Shown: positions 14,533 through 23,764 of the stretch, piece after piece
Position numbering within the stretch: position 1 is the stretch's first letter
Layout of the letters: every line of letters starts with the position of its first letter
Origin: Candidatus Obscuribacter sp.
Lineage (GTDB): Bacteria > Cyanobacteriota > Vampirovibrionia > Obscuribacterales > Obscuribacteraceae
DNA: 64,000 bases
Assembly (NCBI GenBank): GCA_021772095.1
Contig: JADYXR010000011.1
Span: 1-64,000, forward strand
Direction of reading: 5' to 3'
Notes under the pieces: model-generated
Databases searched by the model: none
What the model was told of the DNA's origin: nothing
The model's input: only the letters and a program-made list of their open reading frames with translations
Made by a program: the position numbers and the translations under genes

Positions 14533-16605
14533 ATGTTGAACCGGATTAATCTTCGACGAAAAAGTCGCGGAAACATGCTGGCGTTAATCGCCGGATTCTG
14601 TTTTATAGTGCTTGTCCTGCTATTGTTCGCACTTGGATACGTCCGGCTGATTGGCAGCAGCGCCGAGCAGAAGACGGCAATCGAAGCGGCTGCTCTGGCT
14701 GCGGCCAGAGACATCAGCACTATCGTAATCAACACGCCCGAATTCGGACTGGTGGGGTTGTCGGATTCCGCTCCCGTCGTCGGCACCACGCCGGCGGTTG
14801 GAGATTCTTTCCCGACACCAGTCCACTCAATCAACACCTTAATTGGAACGGCAAGACTCGATTACATCATCGCCGATGCGATGTCGATTCCGGAATGGAA
14901 AGAAATGGCTCTTGTCGATTTGAATGCGGCAAAAACACGTGGTGATAATCTAATCACGGCGCTGGATGCCGCCATTACTGCTTCAGGTTCAGGCTCTGAC
15001 AAAACTGGTGCGACTATCACACCTTATGTTTCGGCCGAAACTGCATATACTCAAAACCAGATTCGCATGACCGGTTCATCAAATTATGTGGCGGGTTCAT
15101 TACAGCTCAGTCTTGGTGGACTGGAGGGTGGTTCTGCCACCACTATACCGATACCCAACCCTGCCGGTACGGACGCGAGTCTGGATAACACTAATACTTC
15201 CATCGACGGCATGAGAACTGTCTACAAGTCTTATATCAACATTCCATTTGACGGTCAGGATTTTGTTTTTGCAGCTGTCGGTACATCGATCAGACTGGTG
15301 GATCCCAAATTGTATCGAGCAACTTTGCCGTCGCTGCCGTACTGCCACCGCACGATATTAAAAGCCGAAGCAAGAACGGTGGTCAATAATCAAGGCACCA
15401 CCGATAACTACACAATGCAGGCTACTGCGTGCGCACAGCCAGCTAGCGTCCACGATCCAATCCCCGCGCCTGGAGCCCTTCAGGTCAGCTTTCCTGATGG
15501 AATGCCAACCGGACCGGAAGACGTCAACACTCCAATGGAACTCTACACAAGCGCGGCCCTTAACGGTTCATTTATGGACTACATGGAGTCGCAAAACGGC
15601 GATTACCCGATCGATCCGTCGTGTAGCTTAGCCCCAGACCCAGCGTGGCCAGTAGCCTCCGACACAGCCCACAAGGCGACTACCGCATGCAAAATAGCCG
15701 TCTACGATTGGCTTCGTCGCGCCGGAACCAAAGCCAATGTCTCATCAGTAATCGGCATGCACAGTACACCATTTGGTACTGACCCCCTGGACGCTCTAGG
15801 CTATTCCATGCCGTGGGGCGGTCCGCCTCTCTCATGGCCGGTCATTCCTGCAGCGAGTTATAGTCCGGCGGTCGGTGGAATTCCGCGCGGAGTCAGTCAG
15901 ATTTATAGATTTGAAAGTGATGGAGTAGTTTCACTCGAAACGAAAGAACAGAAACCGTTGCCATACTATGTTGTCTCAGACGATCAAGTTTACATGGAAT
16001 CATTGGAAGTGATGACCAACGCCCACGCCGGCCAAACATTTGAGATTGAGAATTTGAACTTGCCTGCTCCCCTGAATACTGCAGGAACAGGAAACGTCAG
16101 ATTCGATGGAACGTATGATTTATATGTTCGCTTGTACTGCCGTCGCCCTAGCATCACCGATGGTGGCAAGCATGCAGGAGAACCGTTAGACAACGATCCA
16201 TATGTCGCGGTCTTGCCATGCCAACTTCAATTAGCATCCTCTCAAACAAGTGGCACAGCGACTGTAGATTCCCTGATTCTATCCGGACGGGGTGCTAAAC
16301 CACCGAAGCCGCCAATGCCAATGAAGCCACCGATGGCTCCAGGGGGAACGCCACCAGCGGGACCGCACCAGGGCGCACCTCCAAAAGTTGGAGGTAGAGT
16401 CGACTTCCTGCAAACAGTTCCGGGCGTAGTCAACTTTGCCCAAGTGGCAAACTACGAAAAGTTTGACGCCACCGGCTCCGGACCGCGTTGGACCTACCAA
16501 ACCAACGGAACAGTGTCGGATATCAGGTTCCGCAGAGTCCTGGAACTCTGGGACGATGCCGCCTCCAAACCAACTACCGAGATTGGATACGTACAAGAGA
16601 AATAG
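14533..16605 (+). CDS. TadG-like pilus-assembly / surface protein
   Basis: 690 residues. The start has AGGAG nine bases upstream. The N-terminus (RKSRGNMLALIAGFCFI, then a membrane segment to about residue 36 and an AEQKTAIEAAALAAARD helix) matches the Flp/Tad TadE/TadG-like N-terminal motif. The large C-terminal part is predicted outside the inner membrane and has no recognised domain; a Pro-rich stretch lies at about 586-612. Other tad genes are absent nearby, so this may be an orphan pseudopilin-like anchor. It converges with the next gene, with only five bases between stops. Confidence 0.7.
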   Translation: MLNRINLRRKSRGNMLALIAGFCFIVLVLLLFALGYVRLIGSSAEQKTAIEAAALAAARDISTIVINTPEFGLVGLSDSAPVVGTTPAVGDSFPTPVHSINTLIGTARLDYIIADAMSIPEWKEMALVDLNAAKTRGDNLITALDAAITASGSGSDKTGATITPYVSAETAYTQNQIRMTGSSNYVAGSLQLSLGGLEGGSATTIPIPNPAGTDASLDNTNTSIDGMRTVYKSYINIPFDGQDFVFAAVGTSIRLVDPKLYRATLPSLPYCHRTILKAEARTVVNNQGTTDNYTMQATACAQPASVHDPIPAPGALQVSFPDGMPTGPEDVNTPMELYTSAALNGSFMDYMESQNGDYPIDPSCSLAPDPAWPVASDTAHKATTACKIAVYDWLRRAGTKANVSSVIGMHSTPFGTDPLDALGYSMPWGGPPLSWPVIPAASYSPAVGGIPRGVSQIYRFESDGVVSLETKEQKPLPYYVVSDDQVYMESLEVMTNAHAGQTFEIENLNLPAPLNTAGTGNVRFDGTYDLYVRLYCRRPSITDGGKHAGEPLDNDPYVAVLPCQLQLASSQTSGTATVDSLILSGRGAKPPKPPMPMKPPMAPGGTPPAGPHQGAPPKVGGRVDFLQTVPGVVNFAQVANYEKFDATGSGPRWTYQTNGTVSDIRFRRVLELWDDAASKPTTEIGYVQEK

Positions 16606-16610
16606 TGAAT

Positions 16611-19106
16611 TCAGAATATGTTATCGGGATTGAACAGCGATAATGGATTAGCGAAATCATCTGTCCACACTCGAAATTTCGGATCTGGTGCCGGGCGTTT
16701 TTCGACCTTGTTCTCCAGCAGTTTGATGACTTCAACATTCTTTGTGAGCACCACCCAGTCAGTATATGTGTTTTCATCCGACATGTAGTATTCCCGCACT
16801 AGAAGCGGCTCTAGGTCGAGCTGTTTTGCCGCGGCTGCAAATACTGGCCATAAATCGTAGTGTTCGTTATTGATGTTGAAGACAAGCACTCCATCGCCAG
16901 TCAACTTCTGCATATACGTCCTGATAGCTTCCAGAGTGATCAGGTGAGTGGGAATTGCCGAACCGCTATACGCATCGGAGATGATTAGCTTAAAGTAGTT
17001 GTATGGTGCCTTCTGTATCTGAAGTCGCCCATCTCCGGCAACCAGTTTCAGATTCACTTTACGCTGTCTCGCCAAATAAAAGTACGAGAAGTAAAAAGGA
17101 TTGTTGGCAATCTCGATGACCTGAGGATTGATCTCGTAGAACACTACTGTTTGACCAGGTTTCGCCAGGTACGCAGCGGTACCACATCCGACACCAATCA
17201 CACCAATCCGCCCTCGCTGCGTTTTCTTTTCGCGAACAGAATTATTTTTGCGATCCTCTATTACGTTTGTATCTTGAGGCACTGACGACGATGATTCCGA
17301 AAAAATTGAACTAACAATTTGACCAACAGGACCTGTCTGTGCCATGTACAGAAGTGGTTTGCCGCGTTCGGCTGGATCCAAACTTTCCATTCCATGAAGA
17401 CTTAAACCATTCCAGATTTCAGAACAGTTAAAATCTGTGTTCTGTCTGACGCTAACGAAACCGAAAAAATTTCGATCTTTGAAAATAATCGCTGGATTTG
17501 CAAGTGCGTATGAATAAAGCAAAAATCCCGATATCACCAACAGCCCAAGCCGGTATTGCAAAACTGTTCGCGAGAGAATCACGCACAACAAAAATGGCAC
17601 CGCATATCGAACACTAAGTTCAACAATCGTTTCCATTAGCAATGCCTTGCCGCCTGCATTGATCGCCCGATCGGGATGAAAGCCGGCATCATGCCATGAC
17701 CACAAAATCGAAGCGACGACAAAAACAGTGGTTGGAACAACAAAATTCATTACATCCGTTCGCCAGGGTGCGCCGCTCCCCCAGCCGCGCAGGCGGTTTG
17801 CAACGCTTGCGAAAATGGGTAATCCACCTGAAGGTAAACCGGACAAAACTATTCCAGCCGCGATTAGAACAATCGGATACTCTTCGCCGCCCTTGAAGAT
17901 AAGCGGAGCTGCAAACGTATTGAAGCAGCTTCCTATCGCACCACCAATTGAGATAACCAAATAGTAGGTCGTTAAGTGCTTGCTCGACGGTCTATCCATC
18001 GCGATTAAAGAATGGCACGCAGTGCAGACGAGCATGAGGGCGGCCAGGTGCATTGAAAGGCCAACAAACTCAACTACTGCATCGCCATAGACAGCAGTTG
18101 CCAGTGTGGGCGACGTCAGAAGGATTACAACAAATGCCACCGAAAATGGTGCCAAAAATCGAAAGAATTTAAAGATCGAATGAGGCAAACGTCCAAATGC
18201 GATGATAAACGACAACAAATATAGGAAGAGTGGAACAGCCCAGAATAAGGGTATCGACGATATCTCCGAGGTCGCATAGCTGGTCAAGCCCAATACAAGA
18301 CTGGCCGGTATCATGCTGAGGATAAGCCAATAAACGACTTTTGAAGTTTCCAACGAATCAACCGACGAGGACGAATGGGATACAGCATCGGACGAACCGA
18401 TTGCAACTTCGACTGAATCGTCGACATTCAAAGTTTCGCCTGCAGTTGCAGTCTCCACCGCAGTTGCCGTCTCCGCAGTATTTACGATCTCGATCGAATC
18501 GACCGAAGTAGCTTTCACCACAACATCGATTTTTTCGGAGACCACCTTCGCTGACACTTCTTGTTTATTGCCGAACCAGAGGAATACACCACAGATGGTG
18601 ATTAGCGCCGCGAATGAATAATACAAGATGGTCAAGATACGGCTCTGTTCCATGAGACCTATATTGGGTGCCACTAGCAGCGCATACGAAATAAGACCAA
18701 CCAGTCCACCGAGATTGCTTAGTGCATACAAGAAATACGGGTCGGAAGATCCGGTAGCCTCGATCCGTGAATACCATTTTTGCACCAGCGGAGCAGTGGC
18801 AGAAATAGCAAAAAACAGAGCACCAACTATGGTGGCTAGCGAAAGAAACATCCAGCCATAAGGATGCGCATCCGCCGGTGCCGAGGTCGGATGCTGAACA
18901 GGTAAACAACCGACAGGTAGCCAAACGACGATCAGATGCGTAAGTATTTGACTGCGCAGACTTAAACGAGTGGAAAGCAAATGCGCATAAATATAGCCCG
19001 CCAAAAGCACAACTTGAAAGAAGAGCATACAGCCCGTCCAAACGTTCGGTCCGCCTCCCAGCGAAGGTAGCAAAAGCTGCGCGACGAACGGTTCCACACA
19101 AAACAT
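16611..19106 (-). CDS. Membrane protein with C-terminal spermidine-synthase-like domain
   Basis: About 831 residues. The N-terminal half has around a dozen membrane segments; EPFVAQLLLPSLGG and VWTGCMLFFQ are typical of the fused transporter/spermidine-synthase-like family. The C-terminal 250 residues have the Rossmann motif IGVIGVGCGTAAYL, YEINPQVIEIA, GDGRLQI and ISDAYSGSAIP, as in polyamine aminopropyltransferases. The true start is probably upstream: the frame stays open for 33 more codons to a TAG near 19214, and those residues (IAFQLAALITYGLAIASGSF) supply the first half of membrane helix 1, but the only candidate codons there are CTG. An acidic Val/Glu/Thr loop lies at about 210-245. 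The substrate is unknown. Confidence 0.8.
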   Translation of the reverse strand: MFCVEPFVAQLLLPSLGGGPNVWTGCMLFFQVVLLAGYIYAHLLSTRLSLRSQILTHLIVVWLPVGCLPVQHPTSAPADAHPYGWMFLSLATIVGALFFAISATAPLVQKWYSRIEATGSSDPYFLYALSNLGGLVGLISYALLVAPNIGLMEQSRILTILYYSFAALITICGVFLWFGNKQEVSAKVVSEKIDVVVKATSVDSIEIVNTAETATAVETATAGETLNVDDSVEVAIGSSDAVSHSSSSVDSLETSKVVYWLILSMIPASLVLGLTSYATSEISSIPLFWAVPLFLYLLSFIIAFGRLPHSIFKFFRFLAPFSVAFVVILLTSPTLATAVYGDAVVEFVGLSMHLAALMLVCTACHSLIAMDRPSSKHLTTYYLVISIGGAIGSCFNTFAAPLIFKGGEEYPIVLIAAGIVLSGLPSGGLPIFASVANRLRGWGSGAPWRTDVMNFVVPTTVFVVASILWSWHDAGFHPDRAINAGGKALLMETIVELSVRYAVPFLLCVILSRTVLQYRLGLLVISGFLLYSYALANPAIIFKDRNFFGFVSVRQNTDFNCSEIWNGLSLHGMESLDPAERGKPLLYMAQTGPVGQIVSSIFSESSSSVPQDTNVIEDRKNNSVREKKTQRGRIGVIGVGCGTAAYLAKPGQTVVFYEINPQVIEIANNPFYFSYFYLARQRKVNLKLVAGDGRLQIQKAPYNYFKLIISDAYSGSAIPTHLITLEAIRTYMQKLTGDGVLVFNINNEHYDLWPVFAAAAKQLDLEPLLVREYYMSDENTYTDWVVLTKNVEVIKLLENKVEKRPAPDPKFRVWTDDFANPLSLFNPDNIF

Positions 19107-19197
19107 GATGAACGAACCAGACGCTATCGCTAATCCGTACGTAATCAGGGCAGCGAGCTGAAAAGCGATTGGTTTGGCAGAAGACCGCGAGTCGCTA

Positions 19198-19893
19198 TTA
19201 TTGAACAGTTTCTATCTCCCGGTATTTTGAAAATGCTTTTTCCACCAATACTGCAGGGTCTTCCTTTGATTCCCTGGACAAGTCATCGAAAATAGCTGAA
19301 ACATTGTTGACAGGAAAAGAAGTTTTGCCGTGATACCGTTCGTAAATGTCCGCGCTGGCACGTTCAACGCAACGCTGGCAAGCCGCTTGAACAGTGGAAC
19401 CAGAGTCCTGGTACTCTTTGCCGATCAGGCTTTTTCCAGCGTCCAGACATTCGGAATCGATATCGCGATAAATTCTTTTGCAAATCTCGACGTGGCCATC
19501 CTCGTGCTGCACTGTCTCTGGAGGCGCGCCATTTGGCAAGAAAACTGTCAGTGGTGCAGATAGTGTCATATGCACGCTTTTGATTTTGATCGTAACCATG
19601 TAATCGTTTTTTCCCAGTGGAATTTTTTCGATCACATCAAATTTAAATTCGCTTTTGCATCCGAAACTCCAAACAGTTAGAGCCTCTTCGCCCGCCTCTA
19701 GCGGAACCTTGCCTTTATCTTTAACCGGATCAAAGAACTGTTTTTTGATCGCCAGAGGTTGTTTTGTTATTTGCACGTCCGAACCAGTGCAGGAGATTAG
19801 TAACATCGAAGACGCCAATATTCCAAAAATTTGGCTCCAGATTTTTGCACTGGAAAGCGGAAGTGTTCTTGTAGGGGATATGATAGACCTCAT
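19198..19893 (-). CDS. Lipoprotein with HExxH motif (DUF922-like putative metalloprotease)
   Basis: With the ATG at 19893 the product is 231 residues and begins with a lipoprotein signal: a hydrophobic stretch ending LLISC (Cys35). The motif QHEDGHVEICKRIY (His130, Glu131, His134) is a zinc-binding HExxH and resembles the HEQGHFDI motif of DUF922-type secreted Zn proteases. A longer frame to 20103 would run through the divergent neighbour's signal peptide, so I reject it. Two Cys near the C-terminus (AACQRC) are notable. It precedes the spermidine-synthase-like gene on the same strand and may be co-transcribed. Protease activity is an inference. Confidence 0.7.
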   Translation of the reverse strand: MRSIISPTRTLPLSSAKIWSQIFGILASSMLLISCTGSDVQITKQPLAIKKQFFDPVKDKGKVPLEAGEEALTVWSFGCKSEFKFDVIEKIPLGKNDYMVTIKIKSVHMTLSAPLTVFLPNGAPPETVQHEDGHVEICKRIYRDIDSECLDAGKSLIGKEYQDSGSTVQAACQRCVERASADIYERYHGKTSFPVNNVSAIFDDLSRESKEDPAVLVEKAFSKYREIETVQ

Positions 19894-19987
19894 AGGGTCA
19901 TAATCCCGCAATCTCGGTATTAATGCAATATTGATTGACCGGAGTACCGGCATAGACCGCCCGAGATCCACTTCGCCAGGAGTTCTT

Positions 19988-20764
19988 ATGAAAAACTCGA
20001 TGCCGCTATATGCGATGGTTTTATCGCTTATTATCGGGACGCTGTGCGCAGAGAATGCATTCGGCAAGCGAATAGAAACGGTAAAATCGACTGCACCCGA
20101 CAAAGCACGTGATGCAAAAGACTTGTGGGTGGCATCGCAAATGACGGACGAGGGAACGCCCTACACGGTTTGCGTCAATCCGACCGCGTTTAAATTCGTC
20201 AAAGGACACCTGGTCGTAATAGCGAAACAGCCGGACTGGAAAGTGACTCTGCTTAATCAGAGAGCAAGAACTTTCGCGACTGTTCCGCTGGAGGAATTTA
20301 AAGGGCTGGCTAGTATCTCGAAATTCAATGTAAAAAAGCTAGAGCCGATTGCCACTAAGCCAGCAGAACAAAAAATTGCAGAGCAACCAGTGACCGTCAG
20401 TGAAGGCGATTGTCAGTTTAGCGAGAGCGCGATTAAATCGCTGGGATTCGCTCCGGAAAAGGTTAAATTACTGAGCACGAATAAAGTGCCGGCGCCGGAT
20501 GGCGCGCTGAAAGTGCTGGGACGAATCCTCGGAGTCGAAAGTCTCGAAGGTATTCCGCTGGCAGTCAAAGTAACTAAGAAAGATGGCGAAGTAATCGATT
20601 GTTTGAGAACACAGTGGTGCTTGACCAGAGAACCTGATGCGCAAGGTTTCGAAATTCCAAAAGCTTTTTCGCCAGGGAAAAGTTTCAACGATGTTGAAAC
20701 ACAAACGAATGTGGTGTCAGGTCGCTCTATGGTGAGAAAACACCTGGTGCGCGAAAAAAACTGA
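19988..20764 (+). CDS. Exported protein of unknown function
   Basis: 258 residues. The start is fixed by AGGAG located five bases upstream of the ATG and by the signal peptide that follows (cleavage likely after AFG, residue 26). The mature part is soluble with three or four Cys and no recognised motif. It is divergent from the HExxH lipoprotein gene, sharing a 94-base intergenic region, and converges on cysK with 13 bases between stops. Confidence 0.7.
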   Translation: MKNSMPLYAMVLSLIIGTLCAENAFGKRIETVKSTAPDKARDAKDLWVASQMTDEGTPYTVCVNPTAFKFVKGHLVVIAKQPDWKVTLLNQRARTFATVPLEEFKGLASISKFNVKKLEPIATKPAEQKIAEQPVTVSEGDCQFSESAIKSLGFAPEKVKLLSTNKVPAPDGALKVLGRILGVESLEGIPLAVKVTKKDGEVIDCLRTQWCLTREPDAQGFEIPKAFSPGKSFNDVETQTNVVSGRSMVRKHLVREKN

Positions 20765-20777
20765 CGGCGGCCGGTGC

Positions 20778-21740
20778 TTACGCCGAAGTAGAAGCAGCTG
20801 CTGTCTGCTGGAACAACGGTGTCGACAAATAACGCTCGCCCGTGCTGGCAATGACAGTCACGATCAGCTTGCCTTCGTTCTCCGGTAGTTTCGCAAGTTC
20901 GATCGCGGCATGAACGTTGGCACCGCTGCTGATACCAGCAAGAATCCCTTCGACGCGAGGAAGTCTTCTTCCCATCTCAAACGCCTCATCATTAGTGACG
21001 AGGACCACACCATCGATTACATTTAAGTCGAGAACGCCAGGAATAAATCCGGCTCCCAGCCCTTGAATCTTGTGTGGTCCCGGCTGAAGGGGTTGTCCAG
21101 CTCGTGTCTGCGTGATCACAGGACTATCTTTCGGTTCAACAGCGATAATTTGCACCGAAGGCTTGCGTTGTTTTAAAACTTGCCCGACACCAGTGATGGT
21201 GCCACCGGTTCCAACACCGGCGACGAAGATATCTATCTTGCCATCAGAGTCCTTCCAGATCTCTTCTGCGGTAGTTTCGCGGTGCACTTTTGGATTAGCT
21301 TTGTTGTTGAACTGCTGCAACATAAACGCATTGTCGTTTTCGGAAAGCAATTGCTCTGCCCTTGCCAGCGCACCTTTCATACCGTCGGCACCCGGCGTCA
21401 ATACTAGTTCTGCGCCCAATGCGGACAACATGCTTCGTCGTTCAATCGACATTGTTTCCGGCATGGTGAGAATCAAACGATAGCCCTTGGCCGATGCGAC
21501 AAACGCCAATGCGATTCCAGTATTACCGGAAGTCGGCTCTACCAAAACGGTCTTGCCAGGCGTGATTAGACCATCACGTTCAGCTTGCTCAACCATTGAA
21601 ACACCGATTCGATCTTTGACGGAACCGAGCGGATTCATTGATTCCATTTTCACAGCGACAGTGGCTTTCAAGCCCTCGGTCAGCTTATTCAATCTGACCA
21701 GCGGGGTAGTTCCGATTACTTTTGTGATGTCGACTCGCAT
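20778..21740 (-). CDS. cysK: Cysteine synthase A (O-acetylserine sulfhydrylase)
   Basis: Makes cysteine from O-acetylserine and sulfide with pyridoxal phosphate. 320 residues, normal length. The cofactor lysine is Lys42 in GSVKDR; the substrate loop [12 protein letters not shown], the phosphate-binding [12 protein letters not shown] and the C-terminal [10 protein letters not shown] are intact. CysK and CysM are hard to separate by eye; the Met-rich loop PETMSIERR and the length favour CysK. It lies downstream of a small exported-protein gene but is separated from it by a terminator-like hairpin. Confidence 0.93.
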   Translation of the reverse strand: MRVDITKVIGTTPLVRLNKLTEGLKATVAVKMESMNPLGSVKDRIGVSMVEQAERDGLITPGKTVLVEPTSGNTGIALAFVASAKGYRLILTMPETMSIERRSMLSALGAELVLTPGADGMKGALARAEQLLSENDNAFMLQQFNNKANPKVHRETTAEEIWKDSDGKIDIFVAGVGTGGTITGVGQVLKQRKPSVQIIAVEPKDSPVITQTRAGQPLQPGPHKIQGLGAGFIPGVLDLNVIDGVVLVTNDEAFEMGRRLPRVEGILAGISSGANVHAAIELAKLPENEGKLIVTVIASTGERYLSTPLFQQTAAASTSA

Positions 21741-21777
21741 GACGTTTCTCTCTGCTTGTTTCAGCTATATGTGCGAA

Positions 21778-21800
21778 AAGGTCCTCAAGAACAGGACCTT
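21778..21800 (-). terminator. Intrinsic-type terminator between the exported-protein gene and cysK
   Basis: AAGGTCCT/AGGACCTT forms a perfect eight-base-pair stem with a seven-base loop. On the minus strand it is followed by TTTTCG and lies just after the stop of the upstream minus-strand gene. Confidence 0.6.
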
Positions 21801-21822
21801 AACGGATTGATTATGATTGAGA

Positions 21823-22293
21823 TTACTGAGTAGGTGAGGACTCGGTGCTCGCAGTTTTTGGTTTGCGATCGGCGCCTTTGTCATCAAGAATGTCAGCCAG
21901 AGGATTGTTTGCGGATAATTCCGCCAACTGTCTTTCACCAATCTCTTTGATGATTTTGCCCTTCTTAAATTCTTTGTCCTTGGCTCCGCCTGGACCGGCT
22001 TTCATCATGCGTTCGCCTTTGGCGACTAAGCCTTTAGCGTGAGCGATGCTGCCTTTGTATTTTTTCTGCATGCGCTTTTCATCAGTCGTGAAATCGCCTT
22101 GCGGAACGGATGGGTCAGCATAAGGATTGACTGGTTGTTGCCGAGCCGGTGCTGTAGCACCTTTGCCCGCGCCCTCGGGAACTGACGTACCAAAGAAATC
22201 GTTGGAGCCTGCCAGAGCGGGCTGAGCCACGCCGGCGATCAGCGCGGCGACGATCAGGTTGGCTGTTAGCGAGAGTTTTCGGTCCATTTGCAT
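21823..22293 (-). CDS. Small exported protein, charged
   Basis: 156 residues. GAGGAGA lies five bases upstream of the ATG, supporting the start. A signal peptide ends at QPALA (about residue 28). The mature chain is Lys/Gly/Ala-rich with predicted short helices (YKGSIAHAKGLVAKGERMMK) and a polar C-terminus. No family recognised. A hairpin terminator follows. Confidence 0.7.
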   Translation of the reverse strand: MQMDRKLSLTANLIVAALIAGVAQPALAGSNDFFGTSVPEGAGKGATAPARQQPVNPYADPSVPQGDFTTDEKRMQKKYKGSIAHAKGLVAKGERMMKAGPGGAKDKEFKKGKIIKEIGERQLAELSANNPLADILDDKGADRKPKTASTESSPTQ

Positions 22294-22709
22294 AAAGTCT
22301 CCTCAGTTGGCCGGTCCATAGTCTACGAGATTAATGACCTTGTCAGCAGCACTTAAGTGCCGAAGATTTCTAAGAAAAAGGACATCTTGGCAGCGATACC
22401 ATGAGCTTCTGGGTCTAGTGGTCATTGACAATCCCTTGACAAGCAAATCACCGGATTGATTTCTACTCATCCTTGTTACGCACCGGGCGTAATATTCTTT
22501 CGACGTTTCGAACAAACAAAATACGAGACAAAACAGATGAGCAATTTCTCACTCACAATATACTATTAAGCAGCGCACAAGCTTCGCTTTTGGAGAATTG
22601 TCCGATAATCGACAACGCTTCCGATACTGCGGCATACAAGGTCCGGGTTATATCCAACCTCGTGATTCATTTGAGATGATTGTTCGGTTCAGTTTCAATT
22701 AGAAAGGTA
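22294..22709. other. Divergent intergenic region
   Basis: About 415 bases between divergent genes. Two TTGACA hexamers occur near 22427 and 22436, but no convincing -10 follows at the right distance; TATACT near 22560 could be a -10 for the plus-strand cluster. A 70-codon minus frame here has no ribosome site and is not supported. Confidence 0.35.
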
Positions 22710-23627
22710 ATGACTAAATCTCCAAATCAACTACTTGTTACCAGCTCAGTCGCCCTGCCGGCACTGGTAGAGTATCTCGCGCTTTGCGTGGGCGGATGGG
22801 TCGACGAAAACTTGATCCGCGCGGACGCCAACGATTATTTTTTCAAGCCTGGTTCTGAGCAAGCAACTGAAGCAACAGTGAAGAAGCACTCGTCATCAAG
22901 CGCAGCAGAATCACAGCTAGAGGCACTCAAATTTATTTTAGGAGTGCATCAGCTTGGTGGCACCGTCGCAACTACAAGTGGATGGACCAAGAAATTCCCT
23001 CCGACTGATTTGATGCAATGGTTAGAAACCAGCCCGCAGACACAATTGCATAGTGATGCTCCGATTATCCCTGAGACTTTGCTGACTCTAAACGCACTGG
23101 AGAAAATATATAAAATGCTGGCCGGGCAATCGGCATCGATAAAAGAGTTGTTAGGGGAACCTGACTTTAACAGCCTGTTTCCACACATTGAATTTATCGC
23201 TGGGCAGTATGAACACATGAGGCATCAAAGTGGAAACGAAGTCAAAATTCTCTGGCATAAACGTGACTTCGTTCAAATGCACAAGATCGATGCACCAAAT
23301 CCGGTGGCAAGCATATTGGCAGCCTGGTTGTCGAAGAGTGGTTACGGAGTGATTGCGCAAAAGACCGAGAACTGCGGCATCTACAACGAGAAAGGCTATC
23401 GCGGAACTAGCACGAGCCGATGGCAGATTTCTAAAATGTTAGGAGAAGTTCCCGCAGCTCATCAATCAGCTGCATTCGGCTGGGCCTCGAATGCAATCTG
23501 GACAATCGATGAATACCACAGCACTAGAGGTGGTGCGCCGTTGCCGGACGTGTTCACTTACAGCTACGACGACATCATGTTGACGGCGGATCGCGAGCTC
23601 GTTTTCACAAGGAGCAATCGCGCATGA
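22710..23627 (+). CDS. Hypothetical protein, first gene of the unknown cluster
   Basis: About 305 residues from the ATG at 22710; a TTG at 22680 in the same frame is an alternative start and neither has an ideal ribosome site. No membrane segment or signal peptide. No family recognised; visible features are a hydrophobic N-terminal helix (LPALVEYLALCVGG) and many aromatic residues. The stop codon overlaps the ATG of a 46-codon ORF (ATGA), and the following genes are closely packed, so it heads a probable four-gene operon. Confidence 0.7.
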   Translation: MTKSPNQLLVTSSVALPALVEYLALCVGGWVDENLIRADANDYFFKPGSEQATEATVKKHSSSSAAESQLEALKFILGVHQLGGTVATTSGWTKKFPPTDLMQWLETSPQTQLHSDAPIIPETLLTLNALEKIYKMLAGQSASIKELLGEPDFNSLFPHIEFIAGQYEHMRHQSGNEVKILWHKRDFVQMHKIDAPNPVASILAAWLSKSGYGVIAQKTENCGIYNEKGYRGTSTSRWQISKMLGEVPAAHQSAAFGWASNAIWTIDEYHSTRGGAPLPDVFTYSYDDIMLTADRELVFTRSNRA

Positions 23628-23764
23628 CGTCCCCGAGTGAGATAAATAAGGAGAAGGTATATTATCAATTTCACTGTCCAGAGATGAACGAGCAATTTAT
23701 TCTGAGAACTGAACGATTCTGTGTTCAACTGCGCTGCAACGGAGGGTTGGTGTGCGATCGATAG
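23624..23764 (+). CDS. 46-residue ORF coupled to both neighbours
   Basis: The ATG overlaps the preceding stop as ATGA, and the stop (TAG at 23762-23764) lies 13 bases inside the next gene, whose GTG is at 23752. This head-and-tail overlap is the typical geometry of translationally coupled operon genes. The peptide has four Cys (one in HCPEMN, then three in its second half) and is polar. No family recognised. It may be a real small protein or a leader that couples translation of the flanking genes; I cannot tell which. Confidence 0.5.
   Translation: MTSPSEINKEKVYYQFHCPEMNEQFILRTERFCVQLRCNGGLVCDR

Noticed and set aside
20778..21740. Assignment of the cysteine synthase gene as cysM
   Set aside because: Length and loop sequence fit CysK better, although the two cannot be separated with certainty by eye.
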